A program made the position numbers and the translations under genes. A stretch of 64,000 bases of DNA from Micromonospora lutea (GTDB lineage: Bacteria > Actinomycetota > Actinomycetes > Mycobacteriales > Micromonosporaceae), in NCBI RefSeq assembly GCF_016863535.1, contig NZ_BOPB01000001.1:62001-126000 (forward strand), written 5' to 3'. The notes under the pieces are model-generated. The model did no database searches, was not told where the DNA came from, and worked only from the letters and a program-made list of their open reading frames with translations. Shown in pieces: positions 51,651 to 60,435 of the stretch (position 1 is the first letter of the stretch; each line of letters begins with the position of its first letter).

Positions 51651-53186
51651 GTGTCCGAGCCCCAGCCCCGTACCGTCGTCGTGCTTGCCGCCGGTGAGGG
51701 CAAGCGGATGAAGTCGTCGCTGCCCAAGGTGCTGCATCCGCTGCTCGGCCGGACCCTGGTGGGTCATGTGCTCAACGCGGCCGATCCGCTGGAGGCGGCG
51801 CGCACCCTGGTGGTGGTCGGGCACGGTGCGGACCAGGTCCGTGCCCATCTCGCCGAGATCGCACCGGAGGCCATCGCGGTCCACCAAGCGGAACAGCTCG
51901 GTACCGGTCATGCGGTGCGGATCGCGCTGGAGGCCGCCCCGGAGGTCACCGGCACCGTGGTGGTCCTCAACGGTGATGTGCCGTTGCTACGACCTGAGAC
52001 GGTCGTGGAGCTGGTGGCGACGCACGAGGGCGAGGGGGCGGCAGCGACCGTGCTCGCCGCGGAGGTGCCGGACCCGACCGGGCTCGGACGCATCGTGCGG
52101 GACGCAGCGGGTCGGTTGGAACAGATCGTCGAGCAGCGTGACGCGACCCCGACCCAGCTGGCCGTTCGGGAGATCAACGCGGGCATCTACGCGTTCGACG
52201 CGGCTCGGCTGCGGGACGTGCTCGGCAAGCTGTCGACCGACAACGACCAGGGCGAGGAGTACCTCACCGACGTCTTCAAGATGCTGGTCTCCGCGGGCGA
52301 GCCGGTGGGAGTGCATCTGGCGGCCGACCACACCGAGACGCTCGGCTGCAACGATCGGGTGGAGTTGGCGGCGCTGCGTCGACTGCTGCGCGACCGGGTC
52401 AACGAGCGTTGGATGCGTGCCGGTGTCAGTCTGCTCGACCCCGAGACCACCTGGATCGACGTGACGGTGGCCCTGGACCGCGACGCGGTGGTGGATCAGA
52501 ACACCCAGCTCCGTGGTGGTTCGGTGGTCGGCAGTGGCGCGGTGGTCGGGCCGGACGTGACGTTGATCGACACGGTGGTGGGGCCGGGCGCGACGGTGCT
52601 GCGCAGCCACGCGGTCGGCGCCGAGGTGGGGTCGGGCGCCAGCGTGGGACCGTACGCGTACCTGCGGCCGGACGCGCGGCTGGCGGAGCGGTCCAAGGTC
52701 GGCACGTTCGTCGAGGTGAAGAATTCCGAGGTGGGTGCCGGTGCCAAGGTGCCCCATCTGTCGTACGTGGGCGATGCGACGATCGGGGCGCGGGCGAACA
52801 TCGGCGCGGCGACGATCTTCGTGAACTACGACGGCGTGAACAAGCATCGCACCGTGGTCGGCGAGGCGGCTTTCGTGGGCTGCGACACGAGCCTCATCGC
52901 GCCGGTCGAGGTGGGTGCCGGGGCGTACGTGGCGGCGGGGAGCGCGATCAGCAAGGACGTTCCTCCGGGCGCGTTGGGGGTCAGCCGGGCGGAACAGCGC
53001 AGCCTGGAGGGGTGGGTGACGCGCAAGCGTCCGGGCTCGGCCTCCGCCGAGGCGGCCGAGCGTGCCCTGCGGGGTGCGCAGGGTGCTCCGGTCGGGCCGT
53101 CCTCCGCAAGTCAAGGTGAGGCAATCCACGGCACCGCCGAGTCAGTGGGCGGTGCGGCCGGGGCGGGAGATACTGCAACCGAATAG
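51651..53186 (+). CDS. glmU: Bifunctional UDP-GlcNAc pyrophosphorylase / GlcN-1-P acetyltransferase
   Basis: A 511-residue enzyme that makes UDP-N-acetylglucosamine for peptidoglycan. N-terminal pyrophosphorylase: VVLAAGEGKRMKSSLPKVLHPL (13-34), with the metal Asp in LNGDVPLL. C-terminal left-handed beta-helix acetyltransferase with hexapeptides and ANIGAATIFVNYDGVNKHRT (catalytic His region). A 50-residue Ala/Gly-rich tail follows, as in other actinobacteria. GTG 51651 has GGGAGCC upstream. It is the first gene of glmU-prs-rplY-pth. Confidence 0.97.
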   Translation: MSEPQPRTVVVLAAGEGKRMKSSLPKVLHPLLGRTLVGHVLNAADPLEAARTLVVVGHGADQVRAHLAEIAPEAIAVHQAEQLGTGHAVRIALEAAPEVTGTVVVLNGDVPLLRPETVVELVATHEGEGAAATVLAAEVPDPTGLGRIVRDAAGRLEQIVEQRDATPTQLAVREINAGIYAFDAARLRDVLGKLSTDNDQGEEYLTDVFKMLVSAGEPVGVHLAADHTETLGCNDRVELAALRRLLRDRVNERWMRAGVSLLDPETTWIDVTVALDRDAVVDQNTQLRGGSVVGSGAVVGPDVTLIDTVVGPGATVLRSHAVGAEVGSGASVGPYAYLRPDARLAERSKVGTFVEVKNSEVGAGAKVPHLSYVGDATIGARANIGAATIFVNYDGVNKHRTVVGEAAFVGCDTSLIAPVEVGAGAYVAAGSAISKDVPPGALGVSRAEQRSLEGWVTRKRPGSASAEAAERALRGAQGAPVGPSSASQGEAIHGTAESVGGAAGAGDTATE

Positions 53187-53248
53187 TCCCCGGCCGACCA
53201 CCACCGCAGGCCGGGTACCGCCTACCGAATACGGGAGCAGACGGGCCC

Positions 53249-54229
53249 ATGGGCAGCATCGTCGCCGAAAACCGCAAGAGCCTGATGCTCTTTTCCGGAC
53301 GTGGCTTTCCGGAGCTGGCCAAGGAGATCGGTGAGGTGCTCGGCGTCGCGCCGACGCCGGCCGACGCCTACGAATTCGCCAACGGCGAGATCTTCGTACG
53401 GTTCAAGGACTCGGTACGTGGTTCGGACGCCTTCGTGGTGCAGTCGGTCACGCACGGGGTGAACACCTGGATCATGGAGACTTTGATCATGGTCGACGCG
53501 TTGAAGCGTGGGTCGGCCAAGCGGATCACGGTCGTCCTGCCGTTCTATCCGTACTCGCGGCAGGACAAGAAGCACCGTGGTCGGGAGCCGATCTCGGCAC
53601 GGTTGATCGCTGATCTGCTGAAGACGGCCGGGGCGAACCGGATTCTCACCGTCGACCTGCACACCGCGCAGATCCAGGGCTTCTTCGACGGTCCGGTGGA
53701 CCACCTCTTCGCGATGGACATCCTGGCCGAGTACGTGCAGCGCAGGTACGCGGGCCGACCGATGACGGTGGTCGCGCCGGACTCGGGCCGGGTGCGGGTG
53801 GCCGAGCGGTGGACGGACCGGCTGGGTGGTTGCCCGCTGGCGTTCATCCACAAGACCCGGGACCCGATGAAGCCGAACCAGGTGGTGGCGAATCGGGTGG
53901 TCGGCGAGGTCGAGGACCGGGTCTGTCTGATCGTCGACGACATGATCGACACGGGCGGCACGATCTGTAAGGCGGCGGACATCCTGCGGGAGTCGGGGGC
54001 GGCGGACGTGATCGTGGCCTCCACCCACGCGTTGCTCTCCGACCCGGCGACGGAGCGGTTGAAGAACAGCCCGGTCAGCGAGGTCGTGGTGACCAACACG
54101 CTGCCGTTGCCGCCGGAGAAGCAGCTCGACAAGCTCACCGTGTTGTCGATCGCGCCGCTGCTGGCCCGGGCGATCCGCGAGGTCTTCGATGATGGGTCGG
54201 TGACCACCCTTTTCGGTGGGCTGAGCTGA
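53249..54229 (+). CDS. prs: Ribose-phosphate pyrophosphokinase
   Basis: A 326-residue class I PRPP synthase: ribose 5-phosphate plus ATP gives PRPP for nucleotides, His, Trp and cell-wall decaprenyl sugars. The ATP flexible loop FYPYSRQDKKHRGREPIS (about 97-114), VDLHTAQIQGFF metal site, and the PRPP loop LIVDDMIDTGGTI (about 229-241) are intact. ATG 53249 is 62 bases after glmU. Confidence 0.97.
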   Translation: MGSIVAENRKSLMLFSGRGFPELAKEIGEVLGVAPTPADAYEFANGEIFVRFKDSVRGSDAFVVQSVTHGVNTWIMETLIMVDALKRGSAKRITVVLPFYPYSRQDKKHRGREPISARLIADLLKTAGANRILTVDLHTAQIQGFFDGPVDHLFAMDILAEYVQRRYAGRPMTVVAPDSGRVRVAERWTDRLGGCPLAFIHKTRDPMKPNQVVANRVVGEVEDRVCLIVDDMIDTGGTICKAADILRESGAADVIVASTHALLSDPATERLKNSPVSEVVVTNTLPLPPEKQLDKLTVLSIAPLLARAIREVFDDGSVTTLFGGLS

Positions 54230-54498
54230 GCGCGGCTCACGGCTGAGCCGTCTGGCCGGTGCCGGGCGGGGATGTGCGGGGCGGGTACGGGGACTGCCGG
54301 AAAGCTTGGAAACCGCTCGGGTAGACTAGTGCGGTTGCCACGGCGAGGGTGCCCTGCGGGCCGCTGAGAAGCGCCGCACGGAGGCACCGTGATCGACGCG
54401 GTGCTCCGGGCAGTCTTCTGACGCATGAGCCCCTGCGAGCCCCCCGCCCAGCACCGCCAGACGACAAGCTGCCGCAGCGAAGCATCAGGAGTTTCCCC
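54230..54498 (+). promoter_or_regulatory. Probable promoter and structured leader of rplY
   Basis: 269-nt spacer. TAGACT (54322-54327) is a good -10 box. The roughly 165-nt leader after it contains GGTGCC (54348-54353) that can pair with GGCACC (54383-54388), and further GC-rich stems. A ribosomal-protein autoregulatory leader is possible. Confidence 0.4.
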
Positions 54499-55188
54499 GT
54501 GTCCGAGGTAAAGATCAGCGCCGAGCCCCGCACCGAGTTCGGCAAGGGTGGTGCCCGCCGTACCCGCCGGGCCGGCAAGGTGCCCGCCGTGCTGTACGGC
54601 CATGGCGAGAAGCCCAAGCACATCGCGCTCCCGGCTCGCGAGTTCGCGGCCGCGATTCGTAAGGGTGGCGCGAACCAGCTCTTCGCCATCGACGTCAGCG
54701 ACGGCACCCAGGCGCTGGCGCTGCCGAAGGCGATTCAGCGTGACCCGATCAGGGACACGTTCGAGCACGTCGACCTGCTGCTGGTGCGTCGCGGCGAGAA
54801 GGTCACCGTGGATGTGCCGGTGCAGCTCACCGGTGAGGCCGCGCGCGACACCCTGATCGTGCACGATTCGGACACCCTCTCGGTGACCGCCGACGCGACC
54901 AAGGTGCCGGATCACCTGGAGGCCTCAGTCGAGGGTGCCGAGGCGGGTTCCCAGGTCACCGCCGCCGACGTGACGCTGCCGGCGGGTGTGGAGCTGGCGG
55001 CCGACCCGGAGCTGGCGATCGCGACGATCACCGCCGCGCCGACCGCCGAGCAGCTGGAGGCGACGCTGCCCGAGGTCGAGGAGGCCACCGAGGAGGCCGA
55101 GGCCGAGGTCGGCGAGGTCACCGAGGGCGCTGCCGAGGAGCCGGCCGCCGAGGGCGAGGCGGGCACCGAGGGTCGTACCGAGGCCTGA
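54499..55188 (+). CDS. rplY: 50S ribosomal protein L25/general stress protein Ctc
   Basis: A 229-residue 5S-rRNA-binding protein, long (CTC/TL5) form. The L25 domain (1-95) has the RRTRRAGKVPAVLYGHGEK loop; the TL5 C-terminal domain follows (100-190); the last 40 residues are very acidic (EEATEEAEAEVGEVTEG), as in actinobacteria. GTG 54499 has CAGGAG upstream; upstream in-frame codons form no recognisable protein. It lies between prs and pth as usual. Confidence 0.95.
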   Translation: MSEVKISAEPRTEFGKGGARRTRRAGKVPAVLYGHGEKPKHIALPAREFAAAIRKGGANQLFAIDVSDGTQALALPKAIQRDPIRDTFEHVDLLLVRRGEKVTVDVPVQLTGEAARDTLIVHDSDTLSVTADATKVPDHLEASVEGAEAGSQVTAADVTLPAGVELAADPELAIATITAAPTAEQLEATLPEVEEATEEAEAEVGEVTEGAAEEPAAEGEAGTEGRTEA

Positions 55189-55308
55189 TCGTCTCGCGGG
55201 TTCAGTTTGCGGCAGGCGTCCCCGGTTCTCGGGGGCGCCTGCCGGCGTATCGGGTGTTCGGCTGCGCGGCGGGTGGTTGACCGCTGGTGTGAGCGGGAGG
55301 GGCGGGCG

Positions 55309-55899
55309 GTGACGGACGAGACTGGGCCGTGGCTGGTGGTCGGCCTGGGTAACCCGGGCCGGGAGTACGCGGGTAATCGGCACAATGTCGGGTTCATGGT
55401 GGCGGATCTGCTGGCTGACCGGCTGGGTGGAAAGTTCGGCCGGCATCGGCGGGCGATGGCGGAGGTCGCCGAGGGGCGGCTGGGGTTGGGTGGGCCGAAA
55501 CTGGTGCTGGCCAAGCCGCTGACCTACATGAATCTGTCCGGTGGGCCGGTGGCCAGTCTGGCGCAGTTCTACAAGGTGCCGCCGGGGCGAGTCGTCGCGG
55601 TGCATGACGAGCTCGACATCGGTTATGGCCAGGTTCGGGTCAAGTGCGGCGGTGGCGAGGGCGGGCACAACGGCCTCCGGTCGATGTCGAAGTCGTTGGG
55701 CACGAAGGATTACGTGCGGGTGCGGTTCGGCATCGGTCGTCCGCCGGGGCGGCAGGATCCGGCGGACTACGTGCTGTCGGATTTCGGCACGGTGGAGCGC
55801 AAGGAGTTGGACTTCCTGGTGGACCGGGCTGCGGACGTGGTGGAATCCGTGGTCAACCGGGGTGTGGAGCCTACTCAGAACCTGTACCACGGGGGCTAG
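55309..55899 (+). CDS. pth: Peptidyl-tRNA hydrolase
   Basis: A 196-residue enzyme freeing tRNA from dropped-off peptidyl-tRNA. VVGLGNPGREYAGNRHNVGF (residues about 9-28, with the catalytic His and Asn), KPLTYMNLSG, and HDELDIGYGQVRVKCGGGEGGHNGLRS are all conserved. GTG 55309 follows GGGAGG; upstream codons in frame are not family-like. It completes the glmU-prs-rplY-pth series. Confidence 0.96.
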   Translation: MTDETGPWLVVGLGNPGREYAGNRHNVGFMVADLLADRLGGKFGRHRRAMAEVAEGRLGLGGPKLVLAKPLTYMNLSGGPVASLAQFYKVPPGRVVAVHDELDIGYGQVRVKCGGGEGGHNGLRSMSKSLGTKDYVRVRFGIGRPPGRQDPADYVLSDFGTVERKELDFLVDRAADVVESVVNRGVEPTQNLYHGG

Positions 55900-56064
55900 C
55901 GCGGCTGCCGAGCTTCCTGTGCCGGCTCGACGAGGGACGTCGGCCCGGTGCCAAGGAGCGGACTGTCGGGGTCGGATTCGTCGATGGCCCGGTAGTGTGC
56001 GGGTTCGGCGGTCGGCCGGGCCGGCCGCTCGGCGTACGCGGTTCGTGGCGACGGGAGCGGAAGC

Positions 56065-56892
56065 ATGGGCGGTCCACCGATGAGCGACGGGGCTTTCGCG
56101 CGGTGGTTGGCGGATCGTGCCGGGCAGGCGTTGCTGGGTCTGCGGGCGGAGATGGGTTTCGCCGATGCCGGTGCGTTGAAGTCGGCGGGGGACAAGGTCT
56201 CGCACGACCTGATCCGTACCGAGCTGGCGAGGTGGCGTCCGGCTGACGCGGTGCTCTCCGAGGAGGACGAGGGCTCCCGGCTGGCGTGGGCGGCCGAGGT
56301 GAGCGCCGATGCGGTGTCGCGGTTGACCGCTGACCGGGTCTGGATCATTGACCCGTTGGACGGCACGCGGGAGTTCAGCGAGGAGGGGCGCGCGGACTGG
56401 GCGGTGCACGTGGCGCTCTGGGCCCGTGACGCGACGACGTCGCATGGTCTGATCGCCGGTGCGGTCGGGCTGCCGGCGCAGCACCGGGTGCTGGGTACGG
56501 ATCTTCCGCCGGCCGCTCCGTCGATGAGGCCGGAGACGGCCGGTGGCGCGCAGCGGGTGCGGTTGGCGGCGAGTCGAAGCCGACCGCCGGTCTTCCTCAC
56601 CGATCTCGCGGCGGAGGTCGGGGCGCAGTTGGTGCCGATGGGTTCGGCCGGGGCGAAGATCGCTGCTGTGGTCACCGGTGAGGTGGATGCGTACATCCAT
56701 GCCGGCGGACAGTACGAGTGGGACTCGGCGGCGCCGGTTGCTGTGGCGACGGCCACCGGACTGCACGCTTCCCGTATCGATGGTTCTGCGCTGAAATACA
56801 ACGAGGCGGACCCGCGCCTGCCGGACCTGTTGGTGTGCCGCAAGGATCTCGCCAGCCGGTTACTTGCGGCGCTGCAGCGGCATTGCGGGTAG
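56065..56892 (+). CDS. cysQ: 3'(2'),5'-bisphosphate nucleotidase (CysQ-like)
   Basis: A 275-residue inositol-monophosphatase-superfamily enzyme. Metal sites: SEEDEGSR (about 67-74), IIDPLDGTREF (WIIDPLDGT, 94-104) and a C-terminal WDSAAPVAVA. It removes the 3'-phosphate of PAP/PAPS made in sulfate assimilation. Placement directly before cysD supports that over inositol-phosphate use. ATG 56065 has GGGAGCGGAAG upstream; ATG 56080 is possible. Confidence 0.92.
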   Translation: MGGPPMSDGAFARWLADRAGQALLGLRAEMGFADAGALKSAGDKVSHDLIRTELARWRPADAVLSEEDEGSRLAWAAEVSADAVSRLTADRVWIIDPLDGTREFSEEGRADWAVHVALWARDATTSHGLIAGAVGLPAQHRVLGTDLPPAAPSMRPETAGGAQRVRLAASRSRPPVFLTDLAAEVGAQLVPMGSAGAKIAAVVTGEVDAYIHAGGQYEWDSAAPVAVATATGLHASRIDGSALKYNEADPRLPDLLVCRKDLASRLLAALQRHCG

Positions 56893-56966
56893 CCTGTCGC
56901 TTGTTCCTGACATCCCCGACCGGAAAGGTCTGGAAAGCGGATGACTGAGCGAATCGAGCCGGTGTC

Positions 56967-57875
56967 ATGACCAGCGCTGCGTACCAGGTCACCCATCTCG
57001 ACGCGCTGGAGGCGGAGAGCATCTTCGTGATGCGTGAGGTGGTCGCCGAGATGGAGCGGCCGGTGATGCTCTTCTCCGGTGGCAAGGACTCGATCGTCAT
57101 GCTCCGGTTGGCGCAGAAGGCGTTCGCGCCGGGCCACATTCCGTTTCCGGTGATGCACGTCGACACCGGGCACAACTTTCCCGAGGTGCTGGATTACCGG
57201 GACCGGCGGGTCGCCGAGCTGAGCCTGCAACTGGTCGTGGCCAGCGTGCCGGAGGCCCTGGCCAGTGGCCTGGTCCGTGAGGCCGCCGACGGGACGCGCA
57301 ACCGGATCCAGACGCCGGTGCTGCTGGAGGCGGTGGAGAAGCACCGCTTCAACGCGCTGTTCGGCGGGGCCCGGCGGGACGAGGAGAAGGCCCGGGCGAA
57401 GGAACGGATGTTCAGCTTCCGTGACGAGTTCGGCCAGTGGGATCCGAAGAACCAGCGTCCGGAGCTGTGGTCGCTCTACAACGGCCGGCATCATCCGGGC
57501 GAGTCGATCCGGGTCTTCCCGCTGTCCAACTGGACCGAGTTGGACGTGTGGCACTACATCGCCCGGGAGCGGATCGAGCTGCCGTCGATCTACTACGCGC
57601 ACGAGCGCGAGGTGGTCGAGCGTGACGGGATGCTCTACGCGGTGAACGAGTTCCTGTCGGCGCGGGTCGGCGAGGAGCGCTTCAAGGCTCGGGTGCGGTA
57701 CCGCACGGTGGGCGACGCCTCCTGCACGGCGGCGGTCCGCTCGGATGCGGACACGGTCGAGAAGGTCATCGAGGAGGTCGCCGCGACCCGGATCACCGAG
57801 CGTGGTGCGACCCGGGGGGACGACCGGGTCAGCGAGGCCGCGATGGAGGACCGCAAGCGGGAGGGCTACTTCTGA
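56967..57875 (+). CDS. cysD: Sulfate adenylyltransferase subunit 2
   Basis: A 302-residue PP-loop ATP pyrophosphatase, catalytic half of ATP sulfurylase (sulfate + ATP gives APS + PPi). The PP-loop FSGGKDSIVML is at about 35-45, VDTGHNFPEVLDYRD, GGARRDEEKARAKER and WTELDVWHYI are conserved. ATG 56967 is 74 bases after cysQ; the stop overlaps the ATG of cysN by one base (TGATG). Confidence 0.96.
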   Translation: MTSAAYQVTHLDALEAESIFVMREVVAEMERPVMLFSGGKDSIVMLRLAQKAFAPGHIPFPVMHVDTGHNFPEVLDYRDRRVAELSLQLVVASVPEALASGLVREAADGTRNRIQTPVLLEAVEKHRFNALFGGARRDEEKARAKERMFSFRDEFGQWDPKNQRPELWSLYNGRHHPGESIRVFPLSNWTELDVWHYIARERIELPSIYYAHEREVVERDGMLYAVNEFLSARVGEERFKARVRYRTVGDASCTAAVRSDADTVEKVIEEVAATRITERGATRGDDRVSEAAMEDRKREGYF

Positions 57876-59179
57876 TGACCACCGAGACCCTCGGGGCGGC
57901 CCACGCCGAGTCGCCGGGCCGACCGATGGACCTGTTGCGCTTCGCCACCGCGGGGAGCGTGGACGACGGCAAGTCGACCCTGATCGGTCGGCTGCTCTAC
58001 GACACGAAGTCGCTGTTCACCGACCAGTTGGCGGCGGTGGAGGCGGTCAGCGCGGCTCGCGGTGACGAGTACACGGACCTTTCGCTGCTCACCGACGGAT
58101 TGCGGGCGGAGCGGGAGCAGGGCATCACGATCGACGTGGCCTACCGCTACTTCGCCACGCCCCGGCGCAAGTTCATCATCGCCGACACTCCCGGGCACAT
58201 CCAGTACACCCGCAACATGGTCACCGGTGCCTCCACCGCAGACCTGGCGCTGATCCTGGTGGACGCCCGCAAGGGCCTGGTCGAGCAGTCCCGCCGGCAC
58301 GCCTTCCTCTGCTCGCTGTTGCGGGTGCCGCACCTGGTGCTCTGCGTGAACAAGATGGACCTGGTCGACTTCTCGCAGGAGGTCTTCGAACGGATCGCCG
58401 ACGAGTTCACCGCGTTCGCCGCGAAGCTGGACGTGCCGGACCTGACGGTCGTGCCGATCTCCGCGTTGCGGGGCGACAACATCGTCAGCCGTTCGGAGAA
58501 CATGCCCTGGTATGAAGGCCCGGCGTTGCTGCACCATCTGGAGCGGGTACACATCGCCAGCGACCGCAACCTGGTCGACGTCCGTTTCCCGGTGCAGTAC
58601 GTGATCCGACCTCAGTCGACCAGGGTCACCGACTACCGGGGGTACGCCGGTCAGGTGGCCTCGGGGGTCCTCAAGCCGGGCGACGAGGTGATGGTGTTGC
58701 CCTCGGGGTTCACCAGCCGGATCGCCGCGGTGGAGACCGCTGACGGGCCGGTCGCGGAGGCGTTCCCGCCGATGTCGGTGACGGTACGCCTGGAGAACGA
58801 GATCGACATCTCCCGTGGCGACATGATCTGCCGGCCGAACAACGCACCGGCGGTGGCACAGGACATCGAGGCGATGGTCTGCTGGATGGACGAGACCCGT
58901 CCGTTGCAGGTCGGCGGCAAGTACGCGATCAAGCACACGACCCGTGCGGCGCGGGCGATCGTCCGGGGCTTGCACTACCGTCTCGACATCAACTCGCTGC
59001 ACCGTGACGAGTCGGCGAACGAGCTGCGGCTCAACGAGATCGGTCGGGTCCGGCTGCGGACCACGGTTCCGCTGCTGGCCGACGAGTACCGCCGTAACCG
59101 CACCACCGGTGGCTTCATCGTCATCGACGAGGCCACCAACCGCACCGTCGGTGCCGGCATGATCGTCGAAACCCCCTGA
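57875..59179 (+). CDS. cysN: Sulfate adenylyltransferase subunit 1 (GTPase)
   Basis: A 434-residue EF-Tu-like GTPase that drives APS synthesis by CysD. G1 GSVDDGKSTLIG (about 25-36), G3 DTPGH, G4 NKMD, domain 2 and 3 beta barrels. No APS kinase (CysC) is fused, unlike the mycobacterial CysNC, and none follows, so APS may be reduced directly by APS reductase. The one-base overlap with cysD ensures equal synthesis of the two subunits. Confidence 0.95.
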   Translation: MTTETLGAAHAESPGRPMDLLRFATAGSVDDGKSTLIGRLLYDTKSLFTDQLAAVEAVSAARGDEYTDLSLLTDGLRAEREQGITIDVAYRYFATPRRKFIIADTPGHIQYTRNMVTGASTADLALILVDARKGLVEQSRRHAFLCSLLRVPHLVLCVNKMDLVDFSQEVFERIADEFTAFAAKLDVPDLTVVPISALRGDNIVSRSENMPWYEGPALLHHLERVHIASDRNLVDVRFPVQYVIRPQSTRVTDYRGYAGQVASGVLKPGDEVMVLPSGFTSRIAAVETADGPVAEAFPPMSVTVRLENEIDISRGDMICRPNNAPAVAQDIEAMVCWMDETRPLQVGGKYAIKHTTRAARAIVRGLHYRLDINSLHRDESANELRLNEIGRVRLRTTVPLLADEYRRNRTTGGFIVIDEATNRTVGAGMIVETP

Positions 59180-59208
59180 CCCGTCCCGGAATCCAGGGCT
59201 GACCAGCA

Positions 59209-59245
59209 GCTGCTGGTCGGGATCGCGCTGTTCCCGACCAGCGGC
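59209..59245. terminator. Bidirectional terminator between cysN and galK
   Basis: GCTGCTGGTCGGGA (59209-59222) pairs with TCCCGACCAGCGGC (59232-59245) at 13 of 14 positions. It overlaps a smaller palindrome, GACCAGCAGCTGCTGGTC. Confidence 0.7.
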
Positions 59246-59265
59246 TGCGGACCGACGGAGCCGGG

Positions 59266-60435
59266 TCAGTCCAGCCGGGTGGCGCCTGCGGCGGGGGTGG
59301 CGGTGCAGAGGGTGGGGGTGGTGAAGCCCCGGGCGGCGTACGCGGCGGTCACGGCCGCGCCCACCCGGTCGGACTGGTCCGCCTCGACCAGAGCCAGCAC
59401 GCAGCCGCCGAAGCCGCCGCCGGTCATCCGGGCACCCAGCGCCCCAGCGGCCAGCGCGGCCTCGACAGCGGTGTCCACCTCGGGGACGGTGATGGCGAAG
59501 TCGTCCCGCATGGAGGCGTGCGAGGCGGTGAGCAGCGGCCCGATCTGCCGGACCTGTCCGTCCCGAAGCAGCGCGACGGTGTCGAGTACCCGCTGGTCCT
59601 CGGTGACCACGTGGCGGACCCGGCGGCGGATCTCGTCATCGGGCAGCCGGGCCAACGCGTCGTCGAGTCCGGCCGCCGGCACGTCCCGCAGGGCGGGCAC
59701 GTCAAGCAGGGCGGCGGCCTTCTCGCAGCTGGCGCGGCGGGCCGCGTACTCGCCGTCGGCGTGCCGGTGCGGGGCTCGACTGTCGATCACCAGGATCGCG
59801 AGACCGGCACCGTCGAGATCGAAGGGGATGTGTTCGACCTGTTCGGTGCGGCAGTCGAGGAAGAGGGCGTGTCCGGTGCGGCAGCGGATCGCCGCGGACT
59901 GGTCCATGATGCCGGTGGGTGCGCCGACGTAGTGGTTCTCGGCGCGCTGAGCCAGTCGGGGTTGTTGTTCGGCGGTCAGCGCCAGCCCGCCCAGGTCGAC
60001 CAGGGCGGCGAGAACCGCGGCCTCCAGCGCGGCGGAGGAGGAGAGACCGGCACCGAGCGGCACGTCGCTGGCGATGGCCAGCCGGGCACCGGGCACCGGG
60101 TGACCCGCCTCCCGCAACGCCCACACCACCCCGGCGACGTAGGCCGCCCACCCGGTGACCCGGCCGGGCCGGGTCACCTCGTCGACACCGAAGCCGACCG
60201 TTTCGCCGGTCAGCTCGGAGCAGACCGTCCAGCTTCCGGTCTGCTGGGGCGTGGCCGCGACGACGGTACGCAACGGCAGCGCGAACGGCAGCACGAATCC
60301 GTCGTTGTAGTCGGTGTGCTCGCCGATCAGGTTGACCCGGCCGGGAGCCGCCCAGCGGCCGACGGGTGGCTGGCCGTACGCGTGTCGGAAACAGATGGTG
60401 GCGCGGTCGGCCACGGTGTCGGGGCGGGCGGTCAC
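59266..60435 (-). CDS. galK: Galactokinase
   Basis: A 389-residue GHMP kinase that phosphorylates galactose at C1. Galactokinase signature GRVNLIGEHTDYNDGF is at about 32-47, the ATP loop PLGAGLSSSAALEAA follows, and GGGFGGCVLALVE is near the end. GTG 60435 overlaps the galE stop (GTGA), so galE-galK is one unit. No galT is in the window. Confidence 0.96.
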   Translation of the reverse strand: MTARPDTVADRATICFRHAYGQPPVGRWAAPGRVNLIGEHTDYNDGFVLPFALPLRTVVAATPQQTGSWTVCSELTGETVGFGVDEVTRPGRVTGWAAYVAGVVWALREAGHPVPGARLAIASDVPLGAGLSSSAALEAAVLAALVDLGGLALTAEQQPRLAQRAENHYVGAPTGIMDQSAAIRCRTGHALFLDCRTEQVEHIPFDLDGAGLAILVIDSRAPHRHADGEYAARRASCEKAAALLDVPALRDVPAAGLDDALARLPDDEIRRRVRHVVTEDQRVLDTVALLRDGQVRQIGPLLTASHASMRDDFAITVPEVDTAVEAALAAGALGARMTGGGFGGCVLALVEADQSDRVGAAVTAAYAARGFTTPTLCTATPAAGATRLD

